Positions 52,603 through 61,995 of a DNA stretch of 64,000 nt are shown here, piece by piece. The notes beneath the pieces are model-generated. The model ran no database searches. It saw only the letters and a list, made by a program, of their open reading frames with translations, and was not told the origin of the DNA. The stretch covers positions 62,001 through 126,000 of the forward strand of contig NZ_JACXAA010000003.1 in the NCBI RefSeq assembly GCF_014699035.1. Direction: 5' to 3'. Both the position numbers and the translations under genes were made by a program. Within the stretch, counting starts at the first letter, position 1. Every line of letters starts with the position of its first letter. Source of the stretch: Spirosoma validum. Lineage in GTDB: Bacteria; Bacteroidota; Bacteroidia; Cytophagales; Spirosomataceae.

Positions 52603-52773
52603 GTTATTGGTCGGTTACTGATCTTATTTGGCGATCGATGCGATTGTGAAAAGCCTTTTCTCTCGGAGTAGATTTTTGGGTTTGCGGACTCGCTTCTGGT
52701 ACGAAAACCACAAGACAAATCGGATAACCAACGGGTACAGTAAAATGAATTCATAACGACGAGTTGTTATTGA

Positions 52774-54033
52774 TCAGCTATAGATATGGTACAGCCAGAT
52801 CGCGGCCAGCGTGAATAAGAGGGCGGTTGTCATGACCGGAATGCCAAGTTTAAGAAAGGCCCACGCGCTGACGGGCTGGCCTTCCCGGCGCAGAACAACC
52901 AGCCAGAGTATGGTAGCCAGTGAGCCTGTCACGGATAAGTTGGGGCCGAGGTCAATGCCAATCAACAGGGCACTTTTGATCACGTCGGGGACCTGACTGG
53001 CCTGTACCACCGTACCCGTAATAAGCCCGGCAGGTAAATTATTGACCAAGTTGCATGTGAGAGCAACCCCAATACCACTCGCCCAGATAGTCATTGCTAC
53101 CGAACGGGACGTACTATCGTGCAGTAGAGTTGTCAGCACCTGAATCAGGCCCGTTTTAATCAGGGCTTCGACCAGCACAAACAAGCCCGCAACCAGTGGA
53201 AGTACGGACCACGATACGCCTTTGATGACGACCCACGGATTCAGATTCGCCCGAATCAGGACCAGCCCGGTTGTGAGCATACCCGTAATGGCGGTTGGCA
53301 GACCGAGGGGCCTATCCAGTGCGGATGAAACCAGTAAGACGACAGCCGTAGCGGTAATCCCGAGGATGGCCAGCCGCCCACCAGTCGATAGTGCTGGAAT
53401 AGCAATAGAGGTCTCAACAGATTCAGTCAATGCCTCTCGCTGGGTGAACCGTAGTACGCCATACGTAACAGCGATCGACACCAGCGACGGCAAGGTATAT
53501 TGGGCTAACCAGGCCAGCAGGGGCGGCATATGGCTCCCATAAATAACCAGGTTCGCTGGGTTGGAAATAGGTAGGACAAACGAAGCGGCATTGGCAATGA
53601 ACGCGCAGATAAACAGATAAGGCAGTGGATTTTTAACCTTGGCGGCTTTAACCGCAGCTGCCACGGCCGGGGTAAGCACCACTGCCGTAGCATCGTTGGA
53701 TAAGAACGTAGTAACCACGACGCCTACCAAATAAATCAGTAGAAAAAGACGACTGGCTGACCCCTCAGCGCGCTTGGTGGCATGAGCCGCCAGCCAGTCG
53801 AACAGGCCTTCTTCCCGGGCAGTCTCAGCCAACAGCATCATGCCTGTCAGAAACAGGTACACATCGAGTCCCTTGGCAACACCCGCCAGCCCTTCGGAAA
53901 GGGATAAAAACTGAAAAAGCAGCAGTATAATCGCTCCGGAAACGGCCCAAACGACTTCCGGAATATTAAACGGTCGGATGATGACACCCGCAATAGATAA
54001 AAACGCAATAATCCAGATGAAAATAGGAGTCAT
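52774..54033 (-). CDS. ArsB/NhaD-family ion transporter
   Basis: 419 residues with about eleven hydrophobic segments. Family motifs: GLDVYLFLTGMMLLAETAREEGLFDWLA (about 55-82), TTFLSNDATAVVLTPAV (about 108-124), ANAASFVLPISNPANLVIYG (about 145-165) and NNLPAGLITGT with DLGPNLSVTGSLATILWL (about 325-385). These are typical of the ion-transporter superfamily that includes arsenite exporter ArsB and Na+/H+ antiporter NhaD. No arsR, arsC or arsA lies nearby, so the ion (arsenite, Na+ or dicarboxylate) is not settled. It stands alone on the minus strand. Confidence 0.85.
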   Translation of the reverse strand: MTPIFIWIIAFLSIAGVIIRPFNIPEVVWAVSGAIILLLFQFLSLSEGLAGVAKGLDVYLFLTGMMLLAETAREEGLFDWLAAHATKRAEGSASRLFLLIYLVGVVVTTFLSNDATAVVLTPAVAAAVKAAKVKNPLPYLFICAFIANAASFVLPISNPANLVIYGSHMPPLLAWLAQYTLPSLVSIAVTYGVLRFTQREALTESVETSIAIPALSTGGRLAILGITATAVVLLVSSALDRPLGLPTAITGMLTTGLVLIRANLNPWVVIKGVSWSVLPLVAGLFVLVEALIKTGLIQVLTTLLHDSTSRSVAMTIWASGIGVALTCNLVNNLPAGLITGTVVQASQVPDVIKSALLIGIDLGPNLSVTGSLATILWLVVLRREGQPVSAWAFLKLGIPVMTTALLFTLAAIWLYHIYS

Positions 54034-54396
54034 GTAAGCTTGTTTACTCGTCGTTAAGAGAATGGTTTACCGTTTCGATTCGGCTCTAGTTGCGTACCAA
54101 AAATCCCGTTTTCGGGCCAGGCGCCAATGGAATCTGCGTCGCTGCCGTTTTTTATTCGTTCGGGTATTTTCTGGCCTGCCCGGGCCAGTTGTAAAGTGTG
54201 ATGACCGGACCGACGGTAAGACAACAAAATTGAGGGTGGATTCGTATTTGGTTTCGATCTGGCTATGATGGGCGGGTAATCCACGTAACTCTGTCTCTTA
54301 CCCTGAGTAATGTGTAAATCACTAATATGCGCAAAGAGAAGTAGGCTTTTTTCTGCTTTAATAGATTGATCAATTAATAGACTCATTAGGGTGTAG
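54034..54396. other. Gap between ArsB-type and MFS genes
   Basis: About 360 bp. A minus-strand frame of about 110 codons is open (54054-54488) and overlaps the end of the MFS gene, but its composition is not convincing and no family is recognised. No clear terminator was seen. Confidence 0.4.
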
Positions 54397-55662
54397 TTAA
54401 GCATGAACGATATTGGTAGACGTAGTATTACAGGCTGATTTAAGTGTAGCGGCAAAGAGCATCCATAACCCAATCGATACAAACGCAAAACTGCCTAGTG
54501 TCAGAAAGGTCGACGGATAACCGATTTGCTGAGCCATCCAGCCACCGATAGCGGGACTTAAGGAAGCGCCCAGCCCCTGCACGGTCATGACAGCCCCTTG
54601 TCCGATGTTTATCCGCCCCGTTCCATTCAGCAGGTGCGCCACGAGTCCCGGAACCGCCACGCTTTGGAGTCCAGCCCCAATGCCGTCCAGAATTTGTACG
54701 GGATACAGGCCGGTATGATCGATAAAGTGCGCAGCAATAAAACCACGTAGCGGCAAAGCCATAAAGGAAATGAGCATAACCAGCCAATAGCCACTTTTTT
54801 CAGCCATACGCATGGCCACGATGGAAACGACGATCATGGCCAGTTGGGCAATAATAATCGTCATCGCCACAAATTCAGTTGGATTGCCTACGTTTTTCGC
54901 GGCAGCAGCCAGCCCATAGAGAGGTAGCATCGCGCCGTTTCCCAGGTGAAAACAGGCCAGAGCAGCCGCCAGAATAAGCAGGGATTTATTTTTCAGTAGT
55001 ACCTGAAATCCGTTGGCTTCGTTTTGCTGATTTTCTTTTTCTGCCAGACCGCGAGCAGCATTATCATCAATTTCCCTAGCGGGAATCAACAAGACTGAGA
55101 TGATGGCTAATACCCCAAACAGGGCCGCCAGCACAAAAACGGCTGGCATACCATACTTCATGCCCAGGTAACCCGATAAAGCGGCACCGACTACGTTGCC
55201 GGCATGGTTATAGGCCTGATTATAGCCATTTTGCCGATTAAAGCCGCTTTGGCGCACGATCCCCAACGTAATACCAACTACGGCGGGGCCAATCGCAGAA
55301 CCCGCAATGGCTGTGGCTATTTGTGATATACTGACGAGCCAGAAATTTTGGGAAATAAGAATGATTCCAGAAGCCAGGGTCGTAAACAAAGCTGCAACAA
55401 CGACGTACATCCGTTTGCGTTTGGTAGCGTCAATGAGCGCCCCAGCGGGTGCAGTCATCAGCATACCGGCCACCCCGCCGATGGTCATCACGGAACCGAT
55501 CAGCCCGCTTTTCCAACCATGTGCCAGCAGGAATATACCCAGAAAGGGACCTATGCCCGCCTGCATATCGGCCATAAAAAAATTCAGGGCCTGAAGCGGC
55601 CAGACAACGCGGTGTTGATCAGACGTATTGGCTCTAGGTTGATGCATATTGTCGATATTCAA
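54397..55662 (-). CDS. Major facilitator superfamily transporter
   Basis: 421 residues; an ATG five codons in (55645-55647) is a possible start. Twelve hydrophobic helices can be counted. The first loop carries the MFS signature in modified form (GALIDATKRKRMYV, about 80-93), and the second half repeats the pattern (ILDGIGAGLQSVAVPGLVAHLLNGTGRIN, about 320-350). A charged central loop (about 190-215, REIDDNAARGLAEKENQQNEAN) divides the halves. Substrate unknown; drug or sugar efflux systems look similar. No neighbouring gene narrows it down. Confidence 0.88.
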   Translation of the reverse strand: MNIDNMHQPRANTSDQHRVVWPLQALNFFMADMQAGIGPFLGIFLLAHGWKSGLIGSVMTIGGVAGMLMTAPAGALIDATKRKRMYVVVAALFTTLASGIILISQNFWLVSISQIATAIAGSAIGPAVVGITLGIVRQSGFNRQNGYNQAYNHAGNVVGAALSGYLGMKYGMPAVFVLAALFGVLAIISVLLIPAREIDDNAARGLAEKENQQNEANGFQVLLKNKSLLILAAALACFHLGNGAMLPLYGLAAAAKNVGNPTEFVAMTIIIAQLAMIVVSIVAMRMAEKSGYWLVMLISFMALPLRGFIAAHFIDHTGLYPVQILDGIGAGLQSVAVPGLVAHLLNGTGRINIGQGAVMTVQGLGASLSPAIGGWMAQQIGYPSTFLTLGSFAFVSIGLWMLFAATLKSACNTTSTNIVHA

Positions 55663-56413
55663 AAAGTAATAACTTACCGGTCTTCAGGCACGGGCACTGC
55701 CCCTATGAGGAGACAAGAGAACAGGCTCGTATCAGACCGCGGTAAAGCAAATCTGGTTGGCTGAAGCTTCGATTAGATTAGTATTAATTTACCTTCATTT
55801 ATGAAGCAGACTGATTCGTTTCTGTAGTCAGAGTACTCATACGAACCAGGTTGCTACATGTCTAAGCTGAAAAATCATGCCATTAACACGCTGTGATTGC
55901 CAAATACTTGGCTAGTAGTAATTTGTTGATCGGAGATGACTAATTTACTTTAACTGTTTGTGGGTATTTTTACTCAGTATTGTGGAAGGTGTGGGTTTAC
56001 CACTTGTCGACATAACAGCCTTTTGGATTAAAAAAAGATTAAAAATATATGGTATAACTACTTAGTTTTGAGAAGTACAGAATATTGCCACCATTGCGTT
56101 AGTTAAGATAATCGTCATGGACGAATCATGTTAACCGGATTCGCTCAACACGCTTTCGAGGGAAAGACTCACTGCATCCTCTCAATTGTTTGCAACTCGC
56201 CGGTGGTCCCATTCATCAGAAGGATTGGTAGGAAATAAACAGACTTCTTTGCCCTTTTTCATTGCTCAATAATCCCCTGGTCAGGGAGTATATGCCTTCC
56301 AGGACTTCCCGACCCGTCTGGGCCAGTGGCACGTTACGGGAAGGAATATGGCTAATTGGTAAACACCTGTGAAACTTGGCTAGTTTTACTAGATATAATG
56401 CCTGCACTCAACG
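55663..56413. other. Non-coding gap
   Basis: About 750 bp between divergent MFS and GAF-kinase genes, with an AT-rich stretch near 56020-56080. The one longer frame (minus strand, 56216-56407) resembles nothing I know. No hairpin or repeat stood out. Confidence 0.45.
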
Positions 56414-57757
56414 ATGCTACATCCTGATTCTACCGAGGAAACCAATAGACTGGAGGCCTTAAGAAGTTATGATATCCTGGACACCTTACCCGAGGCAGAC
56501 TATGATCATATTACGAGCCTGGCTGCTCAAATCTGCCAGACCCCCATTTCGCTAATTACGCTGGTGGATGAAAAAAGGCAATGGTTTAAGTCCAGTCAAG
56601 GGCTTGCTATTCAGGAAACACCTCGCCAATTTTCCTTTTGTGCCCACGCCATCTTCAATCCTAACCAGGCCTTACTTATTCCGGATACCCGACAGGATGA
56701 ACGGTTCGCGAGCAATCCGTTCGTTACGGGGGAACCCCATATCGTTTTTTATGCAGGGATACCGCTGGTCGATACGGATGGATTTCCCTTAGGCTCTTTG
56801 TGTGTTATCGATGAAAAGCCCAGGCAATTGAGCGAGTCTCAACTAACGGCCTTGAAAACGCTAACTAACCAGGTGGTGAATTTATTAGCCTTACGAAAAG
56901 CCAACAAAGCCTTACAGCAGAGTGAGCAGCGCTATCAGATGTTGACGACTGAACTGGAACAGTTAGTTCAGTCACGTACCCAAGCACTCAAAATCGCGAA
57001 TGATGAGCTTAATAAAGCCAATGAGTTATTAACACACGCCAATGATAACCTGCAACAATTTGCCGCTGTGGCCTCGCATGACTTACAGGAACCTCTGCGA
57101 AAAATTCAGTCATTTGGCAACCTGTTGCAAAGCCAGTATGCCGACCAGTTGGGTGAAGGTCGTACTTATCTGGAGCGAATGCAGTCGGCGGCTAGTCGTA
57201 TGTCCGTGCTAATCCGGGACTTATTGAATTATTCGAGAATCTCCGCCCTCCATGACCGTCGACAACTAATCTCCCTCTCAGCCGTTATCCAGACTGTACT
57301 GATGGATTTAGACGTAGTGATTGCTGAAACGGGGGCTATTGTCCAGGTGGAGCCCTTACCTGAAATCTTAGGAGATTCTATTCAGTTAGGCCAACTCTTT
57401 CAGAATCTACTAAGCAATGCCCTGAAATTTAGTCGGGCGGGTACTTCTAAGGAGCCATTCATTCGAGTTCGTGTCCAAACACTCCTAGTCAAAGACTTAC
57501 CAGCAGCGGTAAAGCCTTCTCTTTCGGCTCCGCTTTATTACCGGATCGATGTGACCGACAACGGCATTGGCTTTGAGCAGAAACATGCCGACCGAATCTT
57601 TCAGGTCTTTCAGCGGCTACACGGCAAGAGTGAGTTTTCAGGCACAGGCATTGGTCTGGCCATCTGCCAGAAAGTGGTTGCCAATCACGGGGGCGCGATC
57701 ACGGCCACTAGTCGACCCGGTAAGGGGGCGACCTTTAGTGTTTATTTACCCAACTAG
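56414..57757 (+). CDS. Soluble GAF-domain sensor histidine kinase
   Basis: 447 residues, no transmembrane helix. GAF domain about 8-165 ([76 protein letters not shown], quoted in parts), a coiled coil about 165-215, HisKA with the phosphorylated His in [15 protein letters not shown] (about residue 221), and an HATPase with N-box [14 protein letters not shown] and G-boxes DNGIGFEQ and [13 protein letters not shown]. The HDLQEPLR form is typical of cytoplasmic phytochrome-like and GAF kinases. The ligand is unknown. A separate receiver protein gene 520 bp downstream may be a partner. Confidence 0.92.
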   Translation: MLHPDSTEETNRLEALRSYDILDTLPEADYDHITSLAAQICQTPISLITLVDEKRQWFKSSQGLAIQETPRQFSFCAHAIFNPNQALLIPDTRQDERFASNPFVTGEPHIVFYAGIPLVDTDGFPLGSLCVIDEKPRQLSESQLTALKTLTNQVVNLLALRKANKALQQSEQRYQMLTTELEQLVQSRTQALKIANDELNKANELLTHANDNLQQFAAVASHDLQEPLRKIQSFGNLLQSQYADQLGEGRTYLERMQSAASRMSVLIRDLLNYSRISALHDRRQLISLSAVIQTVLMDLDVVIAETGAIVQVEPLPEILGDSIQLGQLFQNLLSNALKFSRAGTSKEPFIRVRVQTLLVKDLPAAVKPSLSAPLYYRIDVTDNGIGFEQKHADRIFQVFQRLHGKSEFSGTGIGLAICQKVVANHGGAITATSRPGKGATFSVYLPN

Positions 57758-58222
57758 ATAGGCCATCTGGCTAGGTTGTTCACAAGTCATGGCGACTCGT
57801 TAGCAAGCAGAGAAATAGAAATTGGCCCCATGAACTAACTGAGTGGGGAAAGCCATCCACATCACACGACGGCTACCTAACTCTTCGTGTTCAATGATCA
57901 CTACAAGTTGGGTAATGTGTTCACGCAATTCGGGGTTATGAGAGGCAGCATGCGTTCATAACTGGTAAATTAGTCACTAGCTGTGGGGGACAGGCCACAA
58001 GATTGGGAAAAAAAGTCGCAGGTGTTTTTGTAATGTATCTATATATAGTTTGTTAAAAATCTGATTATTAGATGCTTAATCGCCTGCGGTTTAATTGGCA
58101 CAATTTAGGTTCATAGAGAAACTGGACGGGTTCTTATCTTCAGTTGTTCGCTGCTTGTAATGCAGCTCTACCATAGATCGATCATCGTTTCACTCAACGT
58201 TACGGAAAACAGAAAAACTTCG
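57758..58222. other. Gap that may carry a leader or small RNA
   Basis: About 465 bp with no recognisable protein. An AT-rich stretch at 58025-58060 with TTTG motifs resembles a Bacteroidota promoter only loosely, and the region ends in the hairpin at 58223-58247. A short RNA between them is possible but unproven. Confidence 0.35.
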
Positions 58223-58254
58223 AAAGCTCGGTATTGAACCGAGCTTTTATTTTA
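58223..58254 (+). terminator. Intrinsic terminator just before the receiver gene
   Basis: A 10-bp perfect stem (58223-58232 with 58238-58247; arm aaagctcggt), 5-nt loop, followed by a T-rich tract. It lies 31 bp upstream of the receiver-protein ATG at 58279, so it must either end an upstream transcript or regulate read-through into that gene. Confidence 0.7.
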
Positions 58255-58278
58255 ACATTACGTATTAAGCAGAGAGCC

Positions 58279-58704
58279 ATGGACGAGCATCCTATCATTT
58301 TTATTGACGCCGATGACGATGATCACGAGATGTTCAAACAAGCCTTATTGGAATTGGCTCTTCCTCACCCAATTTTAGTTTTCGCCAACGGCCAAACCGC
58401 TTTGGACTATTTGACGACGACGACTGACATACCCTTTTTGATTATTTCTGAAATCAGTATGCCGGGTATGAATGGTCTGGAACTTCGCAAACAAATCGAT
58501 CAAACTCCTGAACTCCGCAAAAAGTGTATCCCGTTCATTTTCATGACCAGTCCGGTGGTGGATCACTTGGTAGAGGAAGCTTATGAATTGACGATTCAAG
58601 GTATGTTTGAGAAAAAGGAAACCTTCGCTGCCTGGAAAGCGCAGTTAGCGGCTATCATTGCCTACTGGACCGAGTGTCATCATCCTAAGCGCTTTACCCG
58701 TTGA
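58279..58704 (+). CDS. Stand-alone receiver protein with Glu at the phosphoacceptor site
   Basis: 141 residues from the ATG at 58279; the frame is open to a TTG at 58234 but that would start inside the terminator hairpin. A single receiver domain of the Rcp1-like kind. The acidic pocket is present (Asp10, Asp12, Asp13 in IDADDDDHEM), as are the switch Thr90 (IFMTS) and the Lys of MFEKKE (about 112). The residue aligned with the phosphorylated Asp is Glu58: LIISEISMPGMNG against the usual LILxDINMPGMNG. It therefore probably cannot be phosphorylated normally and may mimic the active state. No output domain. A GAF kinase gene lies upstream. Confidence 0.88.
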   Translation: MDEHPIIFIDADDDDHEMFKQALLELALPHPILVFANGQTALDYLTTTTDIPFLIISEISMPGMNGLELRKQIDQTPELRKKCIPFIFMTSPVVDHLVEEAYELTIQGMFEKKETFAAWKAQLAAIIAYWTECHHPKRFTR

Positions 58705-58923
58705 GATCTATTCTGAAAAACAGGACCAGCTACGTTTTGTGAACAGCAGAGTATAAAAGCATGGGTTAATATAGGCGGAACACGGCCTATCCACCTAACT
58801 CCGTAAGAAGACGTATAGTGGCCTCAAGACCGCTCCGATAGCCGTTTCCCGCACCAATAAATGACTACATTCTCCAACTTACCGGCTCGTCAATGAGCAG
58901 CTTATCAACGAGAGGATACCTCC

Positions 58924-59316
58924 TTATACAACCTGATGGGCTAAGCCCAAAACTTGATCCCATTCGTTATACGCTTCCAGAGATGACCGAACGTAGCGCA
59001 GAAACTGCTGAATCACACTTGGCACGGTAACCGCCCAGTCCGCCTTGGAGTCAATCAGGGTTTGAGCAATTCCAAAATGAGCTACCTACCATTTAGCCGC
59101 CTGTAAGATTTTAGGACGTATCGTCGATAAGGTTACATTCGCTTCAATGTCCAGCGGGTCTGGTTCGCACTAAGGCCCGAACCAGACCCGCCACCAAAAC
59201 AGCTTCATCAATGGTTAGGCACATATTGGTTACCCGGAACTCCAGGGGTCAAAATGAGACGAGGGTCGTACGTCCCAATAAATTTTGGAGGCACCAGCAA
59301 TGCTGTCCATGGTCCC
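58924..59316 (-). pseudogene. Remnant of a carboxylate-amine ligase (YbdK/GCS2 family)
   Basis: Minus-strand frames recover the C-terminal part of a glutamate-cysteine-ligase-2-type protein in pieces: SIAGASKIYWDVRPSSHF (about 59255-59310), then, one frame over, LEFRVTNMCLTIDEAVLVAG and LVRALVRT (about 59160-59250), then ANVTLSTIRPKILQAAKW, an in-frame stop, and FGIAQTLIDSK to YNEWDQVLGLAHQVV (58924 to about 59140). Frameshifts separate the pieces. The catalytic N-terminal two thirds are missing. In the intact family these pieces are adjacent (WDVRPS, LEFRV.D, DEAVALA.LVRALV). A dead, eroded gene. Confidence 0.75.
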
Positions 59317-59396
59317 ACCTAACCAGCTTGCCGTTGCCACTATTGATAATAAGCCTGTCGGGTAAAACTAGCATGGTCAACATTTGTCTGGACAAG

Positions 59397-60206
59397 TCAG
59401 GCCCCTTTTTTACTTTTCTGGGTAAAGAGCCGGTGAAAATCCGCACTTTCGGTTTTCATCCACTTATCCCAAAACGTGAAATAGAGACCATAGTTATAAC
59501 GGAATTGACTGTGGTGCAAACTATGATGCGTGGCTCCGATCAACCATCGGCCCAGCCAATGTCGATCGAAGGCGTGCGGATATATTTCCGTGTTTAAATG
59601 ATTAATCGCTCCCGATAGGGTCATGATAATCAGAATGAGGCAAATGGCCGTACTGTGAATAGGCAATACGATGATTAAAACCGGAAGTAATATTGCCTGT
59701 AATGTACTTTCAAGGGGATGGAATGAAAAGGCTGTCCAGGGTGAAGTTGTCAGGCTATCGTGGTGGATTTTATGCACCCACCGGTAAACACCCGGCCGGT
59801 GCATCCAGCGATGGAGCCAGTAGTAATAGGTTTCCTGAATAAACAGGACCAGACCTATGCTCATGGGATACCAAAGTAATCCATAGGCATGAAAGTCCGT
59901 ATAAATCTTCGTATGGCCAGTCTGATACGCTACCATGACGCCTAGCCCAATGGCCGTAAAAATAATTGAGGTTAGTACCGACCACCCTATTTCCCGCCAT
60001 TGCTGCCCCGGTTTTCTTAGCCGGTCCTGAATTAATCGACGGGTCGACTGATCCCTGACTGAGCGAGCGAAGAGCCACCCGAATGCCAGCGAGAAGAAAA
60101 TATATCGACCAAATATGGCTATAAAGAGCAGCAGTGCCGTAAGGCCCATAGTAGCAAGAGAAGTAATCGGAATCATAGTACGTTGAGTAATCAGACCCTG
60201 TAACAA
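59397..60206 (-). CDS. Sterol desaturase/fatty acid hydroxylase family membrane protein
   Basis: 269 residues; an ATG ten codons in (60174-60176) is a possible start. Several hydrophobic helices (about 12-40, 78-100, 112-130, 170-195) and the di-iron histidine clusters of the family: HRWMH (about 140-144), HKIHHDS (about 153-159), and HHSLHHSQFRYNYG (about 237-250), with a further His in FSFHPLE. These enzymes hydroxylate or desaturate fatty acids, sterols or carotenoids in the membrane using oxygen. The substrate is not deducible. A remnant ligase gene lies downstream and 400 bp of apparently empty DNA upstream. Confidence 0.85.
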   Translation of the reverse strand: MLQGLITQRTMIPITSLATMGLTALLLFIAIFGRYIFFSLAFGWLFARSVRDQSTRRLIQDRLRKPGQQWREIGWSVLTSIIFTAIGLGVMVAYQTGHTKIYTDFHAYGLLWYPMSIGLVLFIQETYYYWLHRWMHRPGVYRWVHKIHHDSLTTSPWTAFSFHPLESTLQAILLPVLIIVLPIHSTAICLILIIMTLSGAINHLNTEIYPHAFDRHWLGRWLIGATHHSLHHSQFRYNYGLYFTFWDKWMKTESADFHRLFTQKSKKGA

Positions 60207-60620
60207 GAGTAAACTCCTTAAAGTTAGCCAGGGCGGTATATGAAGTTAGTTAGATGCAGCATAACCCACTAGAAATGCCTTTCTAAATGCACTTGCAGGT
60301 TTTCGACCGGCCAGATGTATTCACAAAGAGAGTAGAAAAATGAAGCCAGATCGACTAGTTTATTTTCCTGCTTTTAAGCTGAACGCTACTTAAATAATAG
60401 CCGGTTTCTACCTGATATCAAGACAGTTTACACAAAGACAAAAATAGTTGACTATAGGGTCAGTCAACGTTTATCTTCTGATAGTAAGTGTCAAATCTAC
60501 TTTTAGAAAAATCTCTGAAAGGCCACTGCCTCACTCCCCGAAATTTATTTAAAGCAAGGGGGATATAGCCCCTGTTCTCTTGTTAGTCAAAGCTTACAAA
60601 CGGGCTTGACGATATACGTT
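60207..60620. other. Non-coding gap
   Basis: About 410 bp between the divergent hydroxylase-family and DUF892 genes, AT-rich, with no protein-like frame or strong hairpin recognised. Expected to hold the stress-gene promoter. Confidence 0.45.
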
Positions 60621-61109
60621 ATGGAAACAATGAATGATTTTTTTGAGCACACAGTCCAGGACCTGTACTCAGCCGAAACACAAGCGTTACTAGCAATGCC
60701 TAAGATTGTGCAGCGCGTGCAGAATGAGCAGCTTCGGCAAGCGTTGCAAGTACACCAACGGGAATCGGAAAGCCAGGTTATCCGGCTGGAGCAGATTGCC
60801 AAACAATTAGGAATCGACCCAGATGGTGAGACATGTCTGGCTATGCAGGGACTGATCGAAGAAGCCCAGGATTTACTGGATCAACTGGAAGATGGTCCTT
60901 TAGCCGACGCAGCTATCATTGGTGCTGCTCAGAAAATGGAGCATTATGAAATTGCCAGCTACGGTACAGCTCGCACCCTGGCGCAGCAAACTGGTCTGGG
61001 TCAGATCGCGAATCTGCTGGAAACGACACTTCGGGAAGAGAAAGCCGCTGATGCCAAGCTGACTACGATTGCGACCAGTACCGTTAATGAGCAAGCGGCT
61101 CTCGTCTAA
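60621..61109 (+). CDS. DUF892 (YciE/YciF) ferritin-like protein
   Basis: 162 residues from the ATG at 60621; a TTG at 60606 in the same frame is less likely. A four-helix bundle of the DUF892 family: METMNDFFEHTVQDLYSAETQ (about 1-21), ALQVHQRESESQVIRLEQIAK, DAAIIGAAQKMEHYEIASYGT and LLETTLREEKAADAKLT. Carboxylate and His residues at Glu19, His50/Glu53 and Glu108/His109 could form a di-iron site, as in ferritin-like proteins. Such proteins accumulate in stress and are often encoded with catalases. Here DUF4142 and manganese catalase genes follow on the same strand. Confidence 0.88.
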   Translation: METMNDFFEHTVQDLYSAETQALLAMPKIVQRVQNEQLRQALQVHQRESESQVIRLEQIAKQLGIDPDGETCLAMQGLIEEAQDLLDQLEDGPLADAAIIGAAQKMEHYEIASYGTARTLAQQTGLGQIANLLETTLREEKAADAKLTTIATSTVNEQAALV

Positions 61110-61189
61110 GAAAACTAGGCCAATTGGCCAATTCACTGAGTCAGGCAAAGGCTCGGCAAACCATTACCCTAAAAAATAGAAAAAACGTT

Positions 61190-61819
61190 ATGAACATCAA
61201 ATCAATTACATTGAGCCTATTACTGGTTTCGTGCGTGACAGGCGCTTCATTTGCCCAACAGAACAGTGGCACCATGAGTGCAGGAGCCGCCAGTAAGGTT
61301 GGTAAAGAAAGTAAGGCGGAATTTGATCGCCAGAATCAAAAAGGAGCCGCGGCCGTAGGAGCCGTTTCAGCTACCCCAGCTAAACTCTCTTCGTCAGACC
61401 AGAATCTGATGATGCAGGTTGCCAAGGGCGGTATGATGCAACTGGAAGTTAGTAAAGTTGCTGTGCAAAAGGCTACGAATCCAGAAGTTCGTCAACTGGC
61501 TCAGGCCGAAGTGGATGAGCAAACAGGTCTCTCGGCAAAATTAACCGAAATTGCTTCCGCTAAAGGAATCACGTTACCTTCGGCACCTGATGCTGAAACT
61601 CAGGCGATGGTGGCCAAACTGCAAGGCATGTCGGGTGCTGCCCTGGATAAAATGTATGTAAGCGAAAGTGGCGTAAAAGGCCATCAGAAACTGGATACCG
61701 TTATGTCAACGGTTGAATCGTCGGCTAAAGATCCTAGTTTGTTGGGCGTTGCCAAAGCGGCTCACCCACTAGTGAAAACGCACTTGAAAGTGGCTACACA
61801 AATTTTGAATAAGATGTAA
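61190..61819 (+). CDS. Exported DUF4142 protein
   Basis: 209 residues from the ATG at 61190, which gives a signal peptide ending SFAQQ (about residue 23); the frame is open back to 61124. After a low-complexity linker (about 25-60) comes the helical DUF4142 domain: DQNLMMQVAKGGMMQLEVSKVAVQKATNPEVRQLAQAEVDEQTGL (in parts, about 72-118) and MYVSESGVKGHQKLDTVMSTVES (about 160-182). The domain has a ferritin-like helical bundle and its function is not established. It lies 80 bp after DUF892 and before manganese catalase, suggesting a role in oxidative or desiccation stress. Confidence 0.85.
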   Translation: MNIKSITLSLLLVSCVTGASFAQQNSGTMSAGAASKVGKESKAEFDRQNQKGAAAVGAVSATPAKLSSSDQNLMMQVAKGGMMQLEVSKVAVQKATNPEVRQLAQAEVDEQTGLSAKLTEIASAKGITLPSAPDAETQAMVAKLQGMSGAALDKMYVSESGVKGHQKLDTVMSTVESSAKDPSLLGVAKAAHPLVKTHLKVATQILNKM

Positions 61820-61838
61820 GTCGCTAAAGATTCTAATG

Positions 61839-61883
61839 CAAAAGGGTAACAGCTGACCAGGTTGTTACCCTCTTTGCGTTTTT
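61839..61883 (+). terminator. Intrinsic terminator after DUF4142
   Basis: Stem 61839-61852 with 61862-61876 (gcaaaagggtaaca against tgttaccctctttgc, one unpaired base), followed by gtttttag. It separates the DUF4142 gene from the manganese catalase gene. Confidence 0.75.
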
Positions 61884-61995
61884 AGTATGACCGGGACCGT
61901 TACCTCTTCAGCAACGTATCAATTTCAACTATCTCTGACAGGGTCAGTTGAGTCTGGAATAAACGTTTCCAGCTTGTTAAACAAACCCTACGATT

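Noticed and set aside
54054..54488. Minus-strand frame containing HISDLHIT, reminiscent of metallophosphoesterases
   Set aside because: The match is eight residues only, no further metallophosphoesterase motif follows, and the frame overlaps the end of the MFS gene.
56216..56407. Minus-strand frame of 63 codons before the GAF kinase
   Set aside because: No similarity recognised and composition is not protein-like; probably chance.
58787..58861. Short minus-strand peptide GAGNGYRSGLEATIRLLTELGG before a stop
   Set aside because: It looks protein-like and may be another gene scrap beside the ligase remnant, but I could not name a family and it is only 24 residues.
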